The notes: generated by a model not told the origin, from the sequence alone. A DNA stretch of 64,000 bases from Bacillus sp. ISL-37 (GCF_018613315.1 NZ_JAGGQL010000009.1:1-64000); one strand, 5' to 3'. Positions 44,449-57,315 are shown, counted from the stretch's first letter. A program made the numbers and translations.

Positions 44449-44985
44449 ATGTCACGCGTAGGTAAAAAACCAATTGAAATTCCAGCTGGTGTTACTGTTA
44501 CTCTTGATAACAATCACGTAACAGTAAAAGGACCAAAAGGTGAATTGTCTCGTACTTTTCACTCTGACATCGAAATCAAGATCGAAGAGAACGTAATCAA
44601 CATTTCTCGTCCAACTGATAACAAAGAACATCGTGCATTGCACGGAACGACTCGTGCGGTTCTTGCTAACATGGTTGAGGGTGTATCTAAAGGATTCGAA
44701 AGAGGCCTTGAGCTAGTAGGTGTCGGTTACCGTGCGTCTAAGCAAGGTAACAAGCTTGTACTTAACGTAGGATACTCTCACCCAGTTGAAATCGAGGCAG
44801 AAAAAGGCCTTGAGATCGAAGTTCCAACAAACACTAAGGTGATTATAAAGGGAACTGACAAAGAGCGTGTTGGCGCATTGGCTGCTAACATCCGTGACGT
44901 ACGTCCACCAGAGCCTTACAAAGGCAAAGGTATTCGCTATGAAGGCGAATATGTACGCCGCAAAGAAGGTAAAACAGGTAAGTAA
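44449..44985 (+). CDS. rplF: 50S ribosomal protein L6
   Basis: This 178-residue L6 near the sarcin-ricin loop starts [15 protein letters not shown] at ATG 44449 after ATGGAGGTG. The C-terminal [27 protein letters not shown] is typical. Confidence 0.98.
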   Translation: MSRVGKKPIEIPAGVTVTLDNNHVTVKGPKGELSRTFHSDIEIKIEENVINISRPTDNKEHRALHGTTRAVLANMVEGVSKGFERGLELVGVGYRASKQGNKLVLNVGYSHPVEIEAEKGLEIEVPTNTKVIIKGTDKERVGALAANIRDVRPPEPYKGKGIRYEGEYVRRKEGKTGK

Positions 44986-45017
44986 TGCCGCATAGGTTAA
45001 TGAAAGGAGTGACGTAA

Positions 45018-45377
45018 ATGATTACGAAGGCTGATAAAAACGCTACTCGCCGTAAAAGACACGGTCGTGTCCGTGCGAAACTTAGCGGAACTGAAGCTCG
45101 TCCTCGTCTAAATGTGTTCCGTTCTAACAAGCACATTTATGCTCAACTAATCGACGATGTAAAGGGAGTAACTCTAGCGAGTGCTTCTACTTTAGATAAA
45201 GAAGTTAATGTTGAAGGCAATAACCTGGAAGCAGCAAAGCAAATCGGTGAATTGATCGCTAAGCGTGCTGTGGAAAAAGGTTATAAGTCAGTAGTATTTG
45301 ACCGTGGCGGATACCTCTATCATGGCCGCGTTCAAGCACTTGCTGATGCTGCCCGCGAAAACGGCTTAGAATTTTAA
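45018..45377 (+). CDS. rplR: 50S ribosomal protein L18
   Basis: This 119-residue 5S rRNA-binding protein has [20 protein letters not shown] and [37 protein letters not shown] precedes the ATG. Confidence 0.98.
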   Translation: MITKADKNATRRKRHGRVRAKLSGTEARPRLNVFRSNKHIYAQLIDDVKGVTLASASTLDKEVNVEGNNLEAAKQIGELIAKRAVEKGYKSVVFDRGGYLYHGRVQALADAARENGLEF

Positions 45378-45380
45378 TAG

Positions 45381-45902
<522 letters not shown>

Positions 45903-45915
45903 GGAGGGAAATCAA

Positions 45916-46098
45916 ATGGCTAACAAATTAGAAATTACCCTCACTCGCAGCCTGATCGGCCGTCCGCAAGATCAGCGCGAAACAGTTAAGGCTCTTGGCT
46001 TACGTAAAATGAATCAAACAGTTGAGCAACAAGATAATGCAGCAATCCGCGGCATGATCAACAAAGTTTCTCACCTTGTTACTGTAAACGAAAAATAA
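45916..46098 (+). CDS. rpmD: 50S ribosomal protein L30
   Basis: This 60-residue L30 has [31 protein letters not shown]. It lies 13 bases after rpsE with AAGGAGGG spanning the rpsE stop. Confidence 0.98.
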   Translation: MANKLEITLTRSLIGRPQDQRETVKALGLRKMNQTVEQQDNAAIRGMINKVSHLVTVNEK

Positions 46099-46129
46099 TT
46101 TATCCTTTTTAAAATAAGGAGGTGCCAAC

Positions 46130-46570
46130 ATGAAACTTCATGAATTAAAGCCTGCAGAAGGTTCCCGTAAAGAACGCAAACGTCTAGGACGTGGTATCGG
46201 TTCTGGCCAAGGTAAAACTGCTGGTAAAGGTCATAAAGGTCAAAACGCTCGTTCAGGCGGCGGTGTACGCCCTGGTTTTGAAGGTGGTCAAACTCCTTTA
46301 TTCCGACGCTTGCCGAAACGCGGTTTCACGAACATCAACCGCAAAGAGTACGCAGTCGTTAACCTTGATGCTTTGAACGTATTCGAAGATGGAACTGAAG
46401 TGACTCCAGAACTTTTAATTGAAACAGGTCTTGTCAGGAAAGAATTAGCGGGTATTAAAGTACTTGCTAAAGGAAGCCTTGAAAAGAAACTAACTGTTAA
46501 AGCTCATAAGTTCTCCTCTGCAGCCGAAGAAGCGATCAAAGCTGCCGGCGGTCAAACTGAGGTGATTTAA
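46130..46570 (+). CDS. rplO: 50S ribosomal protein L15
   Basis: This 146-residue L15 has a glycine/arginine-rich extension ([21 protein letters not shown]) reaching into the 50S core. It ends TAATG, sharing its last base with the secY start, so ribosomal and translocon production are coupled. Confidence 0.98.
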   Translation: MKLHELKPAEGSRKERKRLGRGIGSGQGKTAGKGHKGQNARSGGGVRPGFEGGQTPLFRRLPKRGFTNINRKEYAVVNLDALNVFEDGTEVTPELLIETGLVRKELAGIKVLAKGSLEKKLTVKAHKFSSAAEEAIKAAGGQTEVI

Positions 46571-47865
46571 TGTTCCAGACAATCTCCAATTTTATGCGCG
46601 TGGGTGAAATTAGAAATAAAATTCTCTTCACCCTTTTAATGTTGATTGTATTTCGTATCGGTACATTTATTCCTGTACCGAGCGTAAATGCAGATATTTT
46701 AAAAGCACAGGATGACATGAGTGTCTTCGGTGTGCTGAATACTTTCGGTGGCGGTGCGCTGCAGAACTTCTCCATCTTCGCGATGGGAATCATGCCGTAC
46801 ATCACCGCTTCAATTATCATCCAGCTCTTACAGATGGATGTTGTGCCAAAGTTTACTGAATGGTCCAAACAAGGAGAAGTCGGACGCCGTAAATTAGCTC
46901 AGTTTACCCGCTATTTCACGATTGTTCTTGGTTTCATCCAGGCACTTGGTATGTCTTATGGCTTTAACAATATGGCAGGCGGATTATTGATCCAGAATGC
47001 CGGTATCGGTACTTACTTGCTGATTGCTACGGTCTTGACTGCTGGAACTGCATTTCTTATGTGGCTCGGTGAGCAAATCACAGCAAAAGGCGTAGGAAAC
47101 GGTATTTCAATCATTATCTTTGCAGGTATCGTTGCTGGTATTCCGACAATGGCCAACCAGATCTATGCACAGCAATTCTCTGATGCAGGGGACGCATTGT
47201 TCCTTCGCATTGTGACTATGCTGCTTATTCTATTGGCTGTTATCGCAATCGTTGTGGGTGTTATCTTCATCCAGCAGGCAACACGTAAAATACCTATCCA
47301 GTACGCTAAACGCATGAGCGCAGGAAACAACGCGGTTGGCGGCCAGAACACTCACCTTCCATTGAAAGTGAATGCTGCTGGTGTCATCCCGGTCATCTTC
47401 GCGATTTCGTTTATCGTTACACCTCCGACAATCGCTCAGTTCTTCGGCACGAATGATGTGACACTTTGGATCCAGAAGACGTTTGATTATACACAGCCGA
47501 TCGGCATGATCGTATATGTGGCATTGATCATTGCGTTCACGTATTTCTATGCGTTCATCCAGGTGAATCCTGAACAAGTTGCCGAAAACCTGAAGAAGCA
47601 AGGTGGATATGTCCCAGGCATCCGTCCGGGCAAAAACACACAGGAGTACCTGACTAGGGTTCTATACCGTCTGACATTCGTCGGCGCGATTTTCCTTTCG
47701 GTAATCTCTGTGCTGCCAGTATTTTTCATTCAATTTGCTGGTCTGCCTCAATCCGTACAGATTGGCGGAACAAGCTTGCTGATCGTGGTCGGCGTTGCGC
47801 TTGAAACGATGAAGCAGCTTGAAGCTCAGCTTGTAAAACGCCATTATAAAGGCTTTATAAAATAA
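46570..47865 (+). CDS. secY: Preprotein translocase channel SecY
   Basis: This 431-residue protein-conducting channel has ten predicted membrane helices. It has the plug/TM2 region near [24 protein letters not shown] and the cytosolic loop with [19 protein letters not shown] that contacts SecA and the ribosome. It starts with one-base overlap to rplO and works with SecE (19967). Confidence 0.98.
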   Translation: MFQTISNFMRVGEIRNKILFTLLMLIVFRIGTFIPVPSVNADILKAQDDMSVFGVLNTFGGGALQNFSIFAMGIMPYITASIIIQLLQMDVVPKFTEWSKQGEVGRRKLAQFTRYFTIVLGFIQALGMSYGFNNMAGGLLIQNAGIGTYLLIATVLTAGTAFLMWLGEQITAKGVGNGISIIIFAGIVAGIPTMANQIYAQQFSDAGDALFLRIVTMLLILLAVIAIVVGVIFIQQATRKIPIQYAKRMSAGNNAVGGQNTHLPLKVNAAGVIPVIFAISFIVTPPTIAQFFGTNDVTLWIQKTFDYTQPIGMIVYVALIIAFTYFYAFIQVNPEQVAENLKKQGGYVPGIRPGKNTQEYLTRVLYRLTFVGAIFLSVISVLPVFFIQFAGLPQSVQIGGTSLLIVVGVALETMKQLEAQLVKRHYKGFIK

Positions 47866-48572
<707 letters not shown>

Positions 48573-48573
<1 letters not shown>

Positions 48574-49319
48574 TGATCGTTTGTAAAACCTCTCGTGAAA
48601 TAGAGATTATGCGAGAAGCAGGTCGCATTGTAGCGATGACTCACCAGGAGTTGAAAAAGCATATTGCTCCTGGCATTACAACTAAAGAACTGGATGCAAT
48701 TGCCGAGGATTTCATCCGCAAACAAGATGCAACTCCTTCTTTTAAAGGTTATAATGGTTTTCGCGGCAGCATCTGTGCATCAGTTAATAACGAACTAGTT
48801 CACGGGATTCCTGGCGAACGGGTTCTTAATGAAGGCGACATCATCAGTATTGATATCGGAGCAAAGTACAACGGATACCACGGGGACTCTGCATGGACTT
48901 ACCCGGTAGGAAAGATTGATGAGGAAGCCAAGCGTCTATTGGACGTTACTGAAGAGTCGTTGTTCAGAGGCTTGAAAGAAGCCAAGCCAGGGGAACGTCT
49001 TTCGAACATCTCCCATGCGATTCAAACGTATGTGGAATCAGAAGGCTTTTCTATTGTTCGTGAGTATGTCGGTCATGGAATTGGGCAAGAATTGCATGAG
49101 GACCCGCAAATTCCTCATTATGGACCTCCTAACAGAGGACCTAGGCTGAAGCCTGGTATGGTTCTATGTATAGAACCGATGGTGAATGCAGGAAGCCGCT
49201 ATGTTAATACGTTAGCCGATGATTGGACTGTTGTAACGGTTGACGGTAAAATGTGTGCCCATTTTGAGCATACAATCGCGATCACAGAAACTGGTTTTGA
49301 GATATTAACCAAAGCCTGA
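48573..49319 (+). CDS. map: Methionine aminopeptidase type I
   Basis: This 248-residue metalloenzyme removes N-terminal methionine. The pita-bread fold ligands are recognisable in [19 protein letters not shown] (two aspartates), [12 protein letters not shown] (histidine), CIEPM (glutamate) and HFEHTIAI (glutamate). It overlaps adk by one base. The small KOW gene that follows map in B. subtilis is not present here. Confidence 0.97.
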
Positions 49320-49403
49320 TTAAAGTGATTGACCGTCTGGCTCTGTTGTTAGTCTTTAAATAGGCGGAAATGTGATTTCTATGCGGACGGGATGCCAGCT
49401 TTA

Positions 49404-49412
49404 TGATATAAT
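49404..49412 (+). promoter_or_regulatory. Extended -10 promoter before infA
   Basis: TGATATAAT (49404-49412) is a perfect extended -10 element in the map-infA spacer. It probably supplies infA-rpmJ-rpsM-rpsK-rpoA. No clear -35 box is visible. Confidence 0.6.
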
Positions 49413-49545
49413 CATAAGGTTGAGTATTTCTCAATGTTATTCTCAATTACTTGCTGCTTAGAACGTGTCACAAATAGGAAGCTACATTCCGTCAACGCGG
49501 AGTATTTGATTTAATACGATTTGAATAAAGAAGGGAGACCAGTTT

Positions 49546-49764
49546 ATGGCGAAAGATGATGTAATTGAAATTGAAGGCACAGTATTAGAAACTTTGCCTA
49601 ATGCAATGTTTAAGGTAGAATTAGAGAATGGTCATACAGTGTTGGCTCATGTTTCCGGTAAAATTAGAATGCACTTCATTCGGATCTTGCCTGGAGATAA
49701 AGTAACAGTCGAGCTTTCTCCATATGATTTGACTCGCGGAAGAATTACTTACCGCTTTAAATAA
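49546..49764 (+). CDS. infA: Translation initiation factor IF-1
   Basis: This 72-residue OB-fold factor binds the 30S A site during initiation. It has [30 protein letters not shown] and the [17 protein letters not shown] loop. GAAGGGAGACC precedes the ATG. Confidence 0.98.
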   Translation: MAKDDVIEIEGTVLETLPNAMFKVELENGHTVLAHVSGKIRMHFIRILPGDKVTVELSPYDLTRGRITYRFK

Positions 49765-49771
49765 ACCGTGA

Positions 49772-49912
<141 letters not shown>

Positions 49913-49935
49913 TATTAAAGGAGGTGCGCATCTAG

Positions 49936-50301
49936 ATGGCACGTATTGCTGGTGTAGATATTCCACGTGAAAAGCGTGTAGTTATTGCTTTAACATACAT
50001 TTACGGAATTGGGAGACCAACTGCTGAAAAGGTTCTAGCTGAGGCTGGTGTTTCTGTAGACACTCGTGTTCGCGATCTTACTGAAGAGGAACTTAACAAA
50101 ATCCGTGAAATCATCGACAAGTTAAAGGTTGAGGGTGACCTTCGCCGTGAAATCTCATTAAACATCAAGCGTCTAATGGAGATTGGTTCATTCCGTGGCT
50201 TGCGTCATCGTCGTGGCTTGCCTGTTCGCGGTCAAAACACGAAGAACAACGCACGTACTCGTAAAGGCCCACGTAAAACTGTAGCTAACAAGAAAAAATA
50301 A
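49936..50301 (+). CDS. rpsM: 30S ribosomal protein S13
   Basis: This 121-residue S13 of the 30S head contacts the 50S subunit and P-site tRNA. It has [26 protein letters not shown] and the C-terminal [33 protein letters not shown] precedes the ATG. Confidence 0.98.
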   Translation: MARIAGVDIPREKRVVIALTYIYGIGRPTAEKVLAEAGVSVDTRVRDLTEEELNKIREIIDKLKVEGDLRREISLNIKRLMEIGSFRGLRHRRGLPVRGQNTKNNARTRKGPRKTVANKKK

Positions 50302-50325
50302 TACGTAAAGGAGGGTAACATTTAA

Positions 50326-50715
<390 letters not shown>

Positions 50716-50891
50716 TTTTTCTGTATAGAATTTGTAGTCCTGTCTATAATGGGATATGATACAAATATTTTCTAGGTATACAGAAATCATTAATCCAGTT
50801 GTTGTGCACAAACGGGAACGTATACATGGGGGAATTTCGGTAAGGTAAAGAACCTGCCGGGGTTTCGACGTTTTGAAGGAGGGTATATTTG

Positions 50892-51836
50892 ATGATCGAA
50901 ATAGAAAAACCAAAAATCGAAACGGTTGAGATCAGCGATGATGCCAAGTACGGCAAGTTTGTCGTAGAACCGCTTGAGCGTGGATATGGTACAACTTTGG
51001 GTAACTCCTTACGTCGTATCCTATTATCCTCACTCCCAGGTGCAGCTGTCACATCGATTCAAATCGATGGAGTACTTCATGAGTTCTCAACAATTGAAGG
51101 CGTCGTAGAAGATGTAACATCAATCATTCTAAACGTTAAGAAATTAGCGTTGAAAATCTACTCTGATGAAGAGAAGACACTTGAAATCGACTTACAGGGT
51201 GAGGGTCCAGTAACTGCAGCTGCAATCACGCATGATAGTGATGTCGAAATCCTTAATCCGGATCTTCATATCGCTACACTTTCAAGCAAAGGTTCATTGC
51301 GTATGCGCTTGAATGCAAGAAGAGGCCGCGGATACAATCCTGCTGTCCAAAACAAGCGGGAAGACCAGCCGATCGGTGTTATTCCAATCGACTCAATCTA
51401 TACGCCGGTTTCACGCGTATCTTATCAAGTAGAAAACACTCGCGTAGGGCAAATGACGAATTATGACAAGCTGGTATTTGACGTTTGGACAGATGGCAGT
51501 ACTGGTCCTAAGGAAGCTATTGCACTAGGTTCTAAAATCCTGACTGAGCACTTGAACATTTTTGTTGGTTTGACTGACGAAGCTCAAAATGCTGAGATTA
51601 TGGTAGAGAAAGAAGAAGACCAAAAGGAAAAAGTTCTGGAAATGACAATTGAAGAGCTTGACCTTTCTGTTCGTTCATATAACTGCTTAAAGCGTGCCGG
51701 TATCAACACTGTCCAAGAGCTTGCTCACAAGACAGAGGAAGATATGATGAAAGTTCGCAACCTTGGCAGAAAATCACTAGAAGAAGTAAAAGCAAAACTA
51801 GAAGAGCTAGGCTTAGGCTTACGCAAAGATGACTAG
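50892..51836 (+). CDS. rpoA: DNA-directed RNA polymerase alpha subunit
   Basis: This 314-residue alpha subunit has an N-terminal assembly domain ([29 protein letters not shown]). A linker and the C-terminal domain ([23 protein letters not shown]) contact UP elements and activators. ATG 50892 is eight bases after AAGGAGGG; a TTG one codon upstream is less likely. The spacer from rpsK is 176 bases and contains a TATAAT (50745-50750) without a good -35. Confidence 0.98.
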   Translation: MIEIEKPKIETVEISDDAKYGKFVVEPLERGYGTTLGNSLRRILLSSLPGAAVTSIQIDGVLHEFSTIEGVVEDVTSIILNVKKLALKIYSDEEKTLEIDLQGEGPVTAAAITHDSDVEILNPDLHIATLSSKGSLRMRLNARRGRGYNPAVQNKREDQPIGVIPIDSIYTPVSRVSYQVENTRVGQMTNYDKLVFDVWTDGSTGPKEAIALGSKILTEHLNIFVGLTDEAQNAEIMVEKEEDQKEKVLEMTIEELDLSVRSYNCLKRAGINTVQELAHKTEEDMMKVRNLGRKSLEEVKAKLEELGLGLRKDD

Positions 51837-51891
51837 TTAATGCAGATTAACTAGGCATTTTGCTGTCAGTACTAAAACTGCCGGTTTATGA

Positions 51892-52278
<387 letters not shown>

Positions 52279-52299
52279 TACCATTAAACACACTCAAAC

Positions 52300-52346
52300 A
52301 AGGGCGATGGACAGTTTATACAAACTTGTTTCATCCCCTTTTTTTC
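52300..52346 (+). terminator. Terminator of the alpha operon
   Basis: An imperfect stem pairs AAGGGCGATGGACAG with CTTGTTTCATCCCC(TT), followed by seven T residues. Confidence 0.8.
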
Positions 52347-52353
52347 TTATACT
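52326..52353 (+). promoter_or_regulatory. Possible promoter of the structured ecf leader
   Basis: TTGTTT (52326-52331) and TATACT (52348-52353) are 16 bases apart, overlapping the rplQ terminator. The start would be near 52360. Confidence 0.4.
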
Positions 52354-52621
52354 GAGGCCAAAAGCCTCTGTCGAAAACTGAAAAAAGCAGCACAAGCCAA
52401 AACGAGCGTTATGATGAGCAGGCCACTTGGAAAGAAGAGTTCACTGGCCCCATCGGCCGGTTACTTCAGGACTCTCCTGAATCGTTTAGCGATAGATGCC
52501 TCATCTATTTATAACCGGAGCTGTTCTGCCTGTCTCGTCTAGCTCATGTACCTCTCCCCAGTCCTAATAGGACCTGCAGTTGCGGATCGCTTCCGCCCGG
52601 GGAGAGGTGCAGGCTTTTTTT
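52354..52621 (+). ncRNA. Candidate structured leader RNA (riboswitch-like) of ecfA1-ecfA2-ecfT
   Basis: A chain of perfect helices can be read. GAGGC/GCCTC spans 52354-52368, and GGCCA (52421-52425) pairs with TGGCC (52445-52449). A three-way junction is closed by CCGGTTA (52457-52463) and TAACCGG (52512-52518), enclosing TTCAGG/CCTGAA (52465-52481) and ATAGATG/CATCTAT (52492-52508). TGTACCTCTCCCC (52547-52559) then pairs with GGGGAGAGGTGCA (52599-52611), enclosing GTCC/GGAC and GCGGA/TCCGC. CCTGCA (52573-52578) can instead pair with TGCAGG (52608-52613), next to CTTTTTTT. Competing helices before a T-run suggest a transcriptional switch. It does not match a T-box or the riboswitch consensuses I know. 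Ligand and function are unknown. Confidence 0.65.
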
Positions 52622-52690
52622 ATATACAAAGAAAAAAAAGTAAAAACAAAGAGAAGAGCCAGTTAAGAAGAGTTGAGAGGAGGGGCGGAG

Positions 52691-53530
52691 ATGAGCAAAC
52701 CCTTAGTTAGAATAGAAAATGTATCTTTCAGTTATGAAGGGCAGCATACTCCCGCGTTAAAAAATATCAATTTTGATATTTTTGAAGGAGAGTGGCTGGC
52801 GATTGTCGGGCATAACGGTTCTGGCAAATCTACTCTTGCAAAGCTTTTGAACGGCCTGCAATTTCCGCAGCAAGGTTCGATTGAGGTTTGTGGAGTCACT
52901 TTGTCAGAGGATACTGTATGGGATGTAAGAGGAAATGTAGGAATGGTTTTTCAAAATCCTGATAACCAATTCGTTGGAACAACGGTTCGGGATGATGTGG
53001 CTTTTGGTCTGGAAAATCACGGCATACCTAGAGAAACAATGGTAGAGCGCGTGCAGACTTCACTTGATAAAGTCAATATGGGAACCTTTCTAAATCAAGA
53101 GCCGCACCATCTGTCTGGCGGCCAAAAACAGCGTGTTGCCATTGCTGGTGTCCTGGCACTGCAGCCGTCGATCATTATTTTGGATGAAGCAACATCCATG
53201 CTCGATCCAAGAGGCCGTGCAGAGGTAATCAAAACGGTTCGTGAGTTGAAGGATCGCGAGAACATAACGGTCATTTCGATAACCCATGATCTTGAAGAAG
53301 CTGCGAAAGCGGACAGGATCATCGTCATGAACAAAGGCGAGCTATACCGTGAAGGAACTCCCGAGGAAATTTTTGAAATGGATGAAGAGCTGGTTAAGCT
53401 GGGTCTGGATATTCCCTTCCCAGTAAAAATGAGCAAAATCATGCGAGAAAAAGGAATTGCACTTACAAAATCTTATTTGACAGAAGAAGAGCTGGTGACG
53501 GAATTATGGACATCTCACTCAAAAATGTAG
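52691..53530 (+). CDS. ecfA1: ECF transporter ATPase EcfA1
   Basis: This 279-residue ABC ATPase is one of two that energise energy-coupling-factor vitamin and metal importers shared by many substrate-binding S components. It has Walker [11 protein letters not shown]-loop [10 protein letters not shown], signature LSGGQKQR, Walker [11 protein letters not shown] and H-loop ISITHD. ATG 52691 follows GAGGAGGGGCGG. It overlaps ecfA2 by 25 bases. The structured region at 52354-52621 lies directly upstream. Confidence 0.95.
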   Translation: MSKPLVRIENVSFSYEGQHTPALKNINFDIFEGEWLAIVGHNGSGKSTLAKLLNGLQFPQQGSIEVCGVTLSEDTVWDVRGNVGMVFQNPDNQFVGTTVRDDVAFGLENHGIPRETMVERVQTSLDKVNMGTFLNQEPHHLSGGQKQRVAIAGVLALQPSIIILDEATSMLDPRGRAEVIKTVRELKDRENITVISITHDLEEAAKADRIIVMNKGELYREGTPEEIFEMDEELVKLGLDIPFPVKMSKIMREKGIALTKSYLTEEELVTELWTSHSKM

Positions 53531-54375
53531 AATATCGTTACCAGGCAGATTCTCCTTTCGAGCGTCTCGCGATTTCAGATGTATCCATCGATGTCCCTTC
53601 AGGAACGTATCTTGCGGTAATCGGGCATACCGGATCTGGCAAGTCAACTGTGCTGCAGCACCTGAACGCACTATTGAAGCCCACTAAAGGCTCTGTTCTG
53701 ATCGGCAGCAGGGAAATCAAGGCTGGCCGGAAAGAGAAGAACTTGAAGGGTGTCCGCGAAAAGGTGGGTATTGTCTTCCAGTTTCCGGAACATCAGTTAT
53801 TCGAGGAGACGGTCGAAAAGGATATTATGTTTGGCCCGATGAATTTTGGCGTTACAGAGAAAGAAGCGAAGGCACGGGCAAGAGCCGCAATTAATCTGGT
53901 CGGTTTACCAGAAGAAATCCTTGAAAAATCACCGTTCGATCTTTCAGGCGGTCAAATGCGCCGTGTAGCCATTGCCGGAGTGCTGGCAATGGAGCCAGAG
54001 GTCATTGTATTGGACGAGCCTACTGCAGGTCTGGATCCACGCGGACGCAAAGAAATAATGGACTTATTTTATTCACTTCATAAAAAAAGAAATCTATCTA
54101 CTGTACTTGTTACCCACAGCATGGAAGATGCTGCCCGCTATGCGGATGATATAGTCGTCATGCATCAGGGAAAGGTTTTTACAAAAGGGACGCCTAACCA
54201 GATTTTCTCGAATCCTAAGGCTTTAATGGAATTGGGACTGGATGTACCGGAAGTAGTTGGCTTGCAGTTGAAGATCGAAGAAGCCTTCAATACTAATTTC
54301 AGCAAAATCAGCCTTTCCGAGGATGAACTCGCCGAAATGGTGGCAGAGTTTATGGAAGGGGGCGGTCCAAAATGA
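53506..54375 (+). CDS. ecfA2: ECF transporter ATPase EcfA2
   Basis: This second ECF ATPase has 289 residues. It has Walker [11 protein letters not shown]-loop [11 protein letters not shown], signature LSGGQMRR, Walker [11 protein letters not shown] and H-loop VLVTHS. It forms a heterodimer with EcfA1 and docks on EcfT coupling helices. It starts inside the end of ecfA1 and overlaps ecfT by four bases (ATGA), indicating strict co-translation. Confidence 0.95.
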   Translation: MDISLKNVEYRYQADSPFERLAISDVSIDVPSGTYLAVIGHTGSGKSTVLQHLNALLKPTKGSVLIGSREIKAGRKEKNLKGVREKVGIVFQFPEHQLFEETVEKDIMFGPMNFGVTEKEAKARARAAINLVGLPEEILEKSPFDLSGGQMRRVAIAGVLAMEPEVIVLDEPTAGLDPRGRKEIMDLFYSLHKKRNLSTVLVTHSMEDAARYADDIVVMHQGKVFTKGTPNQIFSNPKALMELGLDVPEVVGLQLKIEEAFNTNFSKISLSEDELAEMVAEFMEGGGPK

Positions 54376-55169
54376 TGGAAAAAATGATCTTTGGCCGTTA
54401 TGTACCGGGAGACTCTATCCTTCATCGGATGGATCCGCGTTCCAAGCTGATCATCGTATTCCTTTTTGTGATTGTCGTATTTATCGCAAACAATGTGCTG
54501 ACGTACGGAGTGTTAGCTGCTTATACACTTATTATGGTCGGACTGTCGAGGATTCCGCTGAGGTTCTTATACGGCGGGCTCAAGCCAGTATTTTTTCTGG
54601 TGATATTCACGTTTTTGCTCCATATCTTCATGACAAAAGAAGGCGATGTCATCTTCGAATTGGGATGGCTGCAAATATATGAAGAAGGTCTCAGGCAGGG
54701 TATCTTTATTTCTCTGAGGTTCCTGCTGCTGATTCTAATCACGTCACTATTGACCTTGACCACTACGCCAATCGAAATCACGGACGGACTGGAGACATTG
54801 CTGAATCCTTTAAAGAAATTAAAATTCCCCGTCCATGAGTTGGCATTGATGATGTCGATTTCCCTGAGATTCATTCCGACGCTCATGCAGGAAACTGACA
54901 AAATCATGAAGGCACAAACGGCCAGGGGAGTGGAGTATAACAGCGGTCCGATCAAAGACCGAATCAAAGCGATTGTGCCATTGCTGATTCCGTTGTTCAT
55001 CAGTTCGTTCAAGCGGGCGGAGGAACTGGCAGTCGCAATGGAGGCCCGAGGCTACAAGGGTGGCGAAGGACGCACCAAATACCGCCAGCTGACATGGGGT
55101 ATGCCGGATACTATGATGATTCTGTTCCTGGCTGCAGTCACGGTTCTATTAATAGTTTTAAGAGGGTAA
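54372..55169 (+). CDS. ecfT: ECF transporter transmembrane subunit EcfT
   Basis: This 265-residue membrane scaffold couples the ATPases to the S components. About five to six hydrophobic segments lie in the N-terminal two thirds. The C-terminal coupling helices carry the two ARG-type motifs, QTARGVEYN and MEARGYKGG. It is last of the ecf triplet, with truA starting five bases after its stop. Confidence 0.95.
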   Translation: MMEKMIFGRYVPGDSILHRMDPRSKLIIVFLFVIVVFIANNVLTYGVLAAYTLIMVGLSRIPLRFLYGGLKPVFFLVIFTFLLHIFMTKEGDVIFELGWLQIYEEGLRQGIFISLRFLLLILITSLLTLTTTPIEITDGLETLLNPLKKLKFPVHELALMMSISLRFIPTLMQETDKIMKAQTARGVEYNSGPIKDRIKAIVPLLIPLFISSFKRAEELAVAMEARGYKGGEGRTKYRQLTWGMPDTMMILFLAAVTVLLIVLRG

Positions 55170-55174
55170 TCACT

Positions 55175-55939
55175 ATGCCGCGAATCAAATGCACAATTTC
55201 ATACGATGGTACTGGTTTTTCCGGCTACCAGGTGCAGCCTGGCAAAAGGACTGTCCAGGGTGAGTTAGAAAAGGCTTTGGAAAAGATGAACAAGGGTACA
55301 AGCATCAGAGTCAGTGCATCTGGCCGTACAGACGCAGGAGTACATGCCCTCGGCCAAGTTATTCATTTTGACACAACGCTTGAAATTGAGCCTGCCAGGT
55401 GGCACACAGCGCTTAATTCATTATTGCCTGATGATATTGCCGTTAGCTCAGTAGACTTAGCGAAACCAGATTTTCATGCACGCTTTGACGCAGTCGGCAA
55501 GGAGTACCGTTATTTTTTGCTGCTATCAAAGCATCGGGACCCTTTCCAGCGGAACTATGCCTACCAGTTTCAGTATGAACTCGATCATAACGCAATGACG
55601 GAAGCTAGCAAACAGTTGCTAGGGACACATGACTTCACTAGTTTTTGCTCAGCCAAAACAGAAGTAGAAGACCGGGTCAGGACGTTGAAGGAAATCGATT
55701 TTTACGAGGAGAACGGGCTGCTGGTATTCAGGTTTGTCGGTGATGGCTTTCTGTACAATATGGTCAGGATACTTGTAGGAACAATACTAGAGGTAGGGAC
55801 AGGCAGGAGAGCTGCTGACACCATGCTTCAGCTGCTTGCTGACCAGGACCGAACTCTCGCCGGCAAGACTGCCCCTGGTCACGGACTGTACCTGTGGAAG
55901 GTTTTTTATGACGAAGAAGTTTTAGCAATTCAAAAATAA
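55175..55939 (+). CDS. truA: tRNA pseudouridine(38-40) synthase TruA
   Basis: This 254-residue enzyme makes pseudouridine at tRNA positions 38-40 in the anticodon stem. The catalytic aspartate is D53 in [21 protein letters not shown] and [11 protein letters not shown] are family motifs. The start ATG 55175 uses AGAGGGTAAT overlapping the ecfT stop; the longer open frame lies inside ecfT. Confidence 0.96.
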   Translation: MPRIKCTISYDGTGFSGYQVQPGKRTVQGELEKALEKMNKGTSIRVSASGRTDAGVHALGQVIHFDTTLEIEPARWHTALNSLLPDDIAVSSVDLAKPDFHARFDAVGKEYRYFLLLSKHRDPFQRNYAYQFQYELDHNAMTEASKQLLGTHDFTSFCSAKTEVEDRVRTLKEIDFYEENGLLVFRFVGDGFLYNMVRILVGTILEVGTGRRAADTMLQLLADQDRTLAGKTAPGHGLYLWKVFYDEEVLAIQK

Positions 55940-55974
55940 ATATTAAAAAAATGATATGACAACTAATCCTGGTG

Positions 55975-56003
55975 TTGACAATCTCTCAACCACAGGTTAA
56001 GAT
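55975..56003 (+). promoter_or_regulatory. Sigma-A promoter of rplM-rpsI
   Basis: A consensus -35 TTGACA (55975-55980) and TAAGAT (55998-56003) are 17 bases apart. Confidence 0.7.
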
Positions 56004-56013
56004 ATCATATGTA

Positions 56014-56060
56014 TGTATTTTAAACCCACGATCAGCCCCGGAAGAGCTTTATCGTGTTTG
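56014..56060 (+). ncRNA. Ribosomal L13 leader
   Basis: CACGAT (56027-56032) pairs with ATCGTG (56051-56056), with an inner AGC/GCT pair and a CCCGGAAGA-type loop. It lies between the rplM promoter and the gene. Position and shape match the L13 leader known from bacilli, thought to be bound by L13. I judged this by eye. Confidence 0.75.
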
Positions 56061-56114
56061 AAAATATACCAACAATGAACTTGATTTTTTTTTGACTATT
56101 TAGGAGGGAAACTC

Positions 56115-56552
56115 ATGCGTACAACGTTTATGGCAAATGCCAACAATATCGAGCGTAAATGGTACGTAGTTGACGCTGCAGGCAAGACTCTTGGTCGCCT
56201 TTCAACTGAAGTTGCAGCTATTCTACGTGGTAAACATAAACCAACTTTCACACCAAATGTTGACACTGGTGATCACGTAATCATCATCAATGCTTCTCAG
56301 ATCGAACTTACTGGTAAGAAATTGACTGACAAAATCTACTACCGCCACACAATGCACCCAGGTGGATTGAAGCAAAGAACAGCTCTTGAAATGCGTACGA
56401 ACTACGCTGAAAAGATGCTTGAACTTGCAATCAAAGGCATGCTTCCAAAGAACTCTCTTGGACGCCAAATGTTTAAAAAGCTTCATGTATATGCTGGTAA
56501 CGAGCATCCACATCAAGCACAACAACCTGAAGTTTACGAACTTCGCGGATAA
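56115..56552 (+). CDS. rplM: 50S ribosomal protein L13
   Basis: This 145-residue L13 is an early assembly protein. It has [25 protein letters not shown] and [19 protein letters not shown] precedes the ATG; a second in-frame ATG lies five codons later but B. subtilis uses the first. It is co-transcribed with rpsI. Confidence 0.98.
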   Translation: MRTTFMANANNIERKWYVVDAAGKTLGRLSTEVAAILRGKHKPTFTPNVDTGDHVIIINASQIELTGKKLTDKIYYRHTMHPGGLKQRTALEMRTNYAEKMLELAIKGMLPKNSLGRQMFKKLHVYAGNEHPHQAQQPEVYELRG

Positions 56553-56572
56553 TTATTAAGGAGGTAATTAAC

Positions 56573-56965
56573 TTGGCACAGGTTCAATATATCGGTACCG
56601 GTCGTCGTAAGAGCTCCGTTGCGCGAGTTCGTTTAGTACCAGGCACTGGAAAAATTACAATCAATGATCGTGAAATTGAAGACTATATCCCATTCGCAGC
56701 TTTACGTGAAGTAGTTAAGCAGCCGCTTGTTGCTACTGAAACTTTAGGAAGCTACGATATCCACGTTAACGTAAATGGCGGTGGATACACTGGCCAGGCT
56801 GGCGCAATCCGCCACGGTATCGCTCGTGCGTTACTTCAAGCTGACCCAGAATTCCGTCCAACACTTAAGCGTGCTGGACTACTGACTCGTGACGCTCGTA
56901 TGAAAGAACGTAAGAAATACGGTCTTAAAGGCGCTCGTCGTGCACCTCAGTTCTCAAAGCGTTAA
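56573..56965 (+). CDS. rpsI: 30S ribosomal protein S9
   Basis: This 130-residue S9 has a C-terminal tail ([17 protein letters not shown]) that contacts P-site tRNA. It starts at TTG 56573 ([19 protein letters not shown]) after AAGGAGGTAATTAAC. A terminator follows. Confidence 0.98.
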   Translation: MAQVQYIGTGRRKSSVARVRLVPGTGKITINDREIEDYIPFAALREVVKQPLVATETLGSYDIHVNVNGGGYTGQAGAIRHGIARALLQADPEFRPTLKRAGLLTRDARMKERKKYGLKGARRAPQFSKR

Positions 56966-56981
56966 TCTTTACGCTTCGGAA

Positions 56982-57014
56982 AGGCTCTCAACCACTGGTT
57001 GGGGGTCTTTTTTA
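56982..57014 (+). terminator. Terminator of rplM-rpsI
   Basis: CTCTCAACC pairs with GGTTGGGGG (with G-T pairs), then TCTTTTTTA. Confidence 0.85.
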
Positions 57015-57080
57015 TTGTTTTGTTTCAGGGAGGTGTGGAGAGGGAGTATCTCCAACTGGAAAAAAACGGGCTGAATTTCC

Positions 57081-57180
57081 AGTTCGCCAATATATTTTGA
57101 TTTTCGCCAATAAAAATTGAAAATCGCCAATAAAATGAAGAAATCGCCAATAAAGTTGTGAAAATCGCCAATAAAATTTT
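57081..57180. repeat. 20-bp tandem repeat array, five units
   Basis: TCGCCAATA starts at 57084, 57104, 57124, 57144 and 57165, a period of 20 with one 21-base step. Units share TCGCCAATAAAA and vary in the A/T-rich remainder. The array lies between two converging transcription units. Function is unknown. Confidence 0.85.
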
Positions 57181-57315
57181 TCGAGTGTTAAAAGCAGTCG
57201 TATACGAGCTGATTAAAATGCAATTATTGTTGTTTTCTTAATGAAAGTAAGTCGGATCCATGAGTAGATTGGTTATTTTGCTGTCCGAAAAGCAAAAAGC
57301 GGTGAGCAACCAGCC

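Noticed and set aside
52421-52614. Cobalamin riboswitch in front of ecfA1
   Set aside because: Segments such as GGCCACTTGG and GGACCTGCAG superficially recall cobalamin boxes, but the order, spacing and B12-box consensus do not fit.
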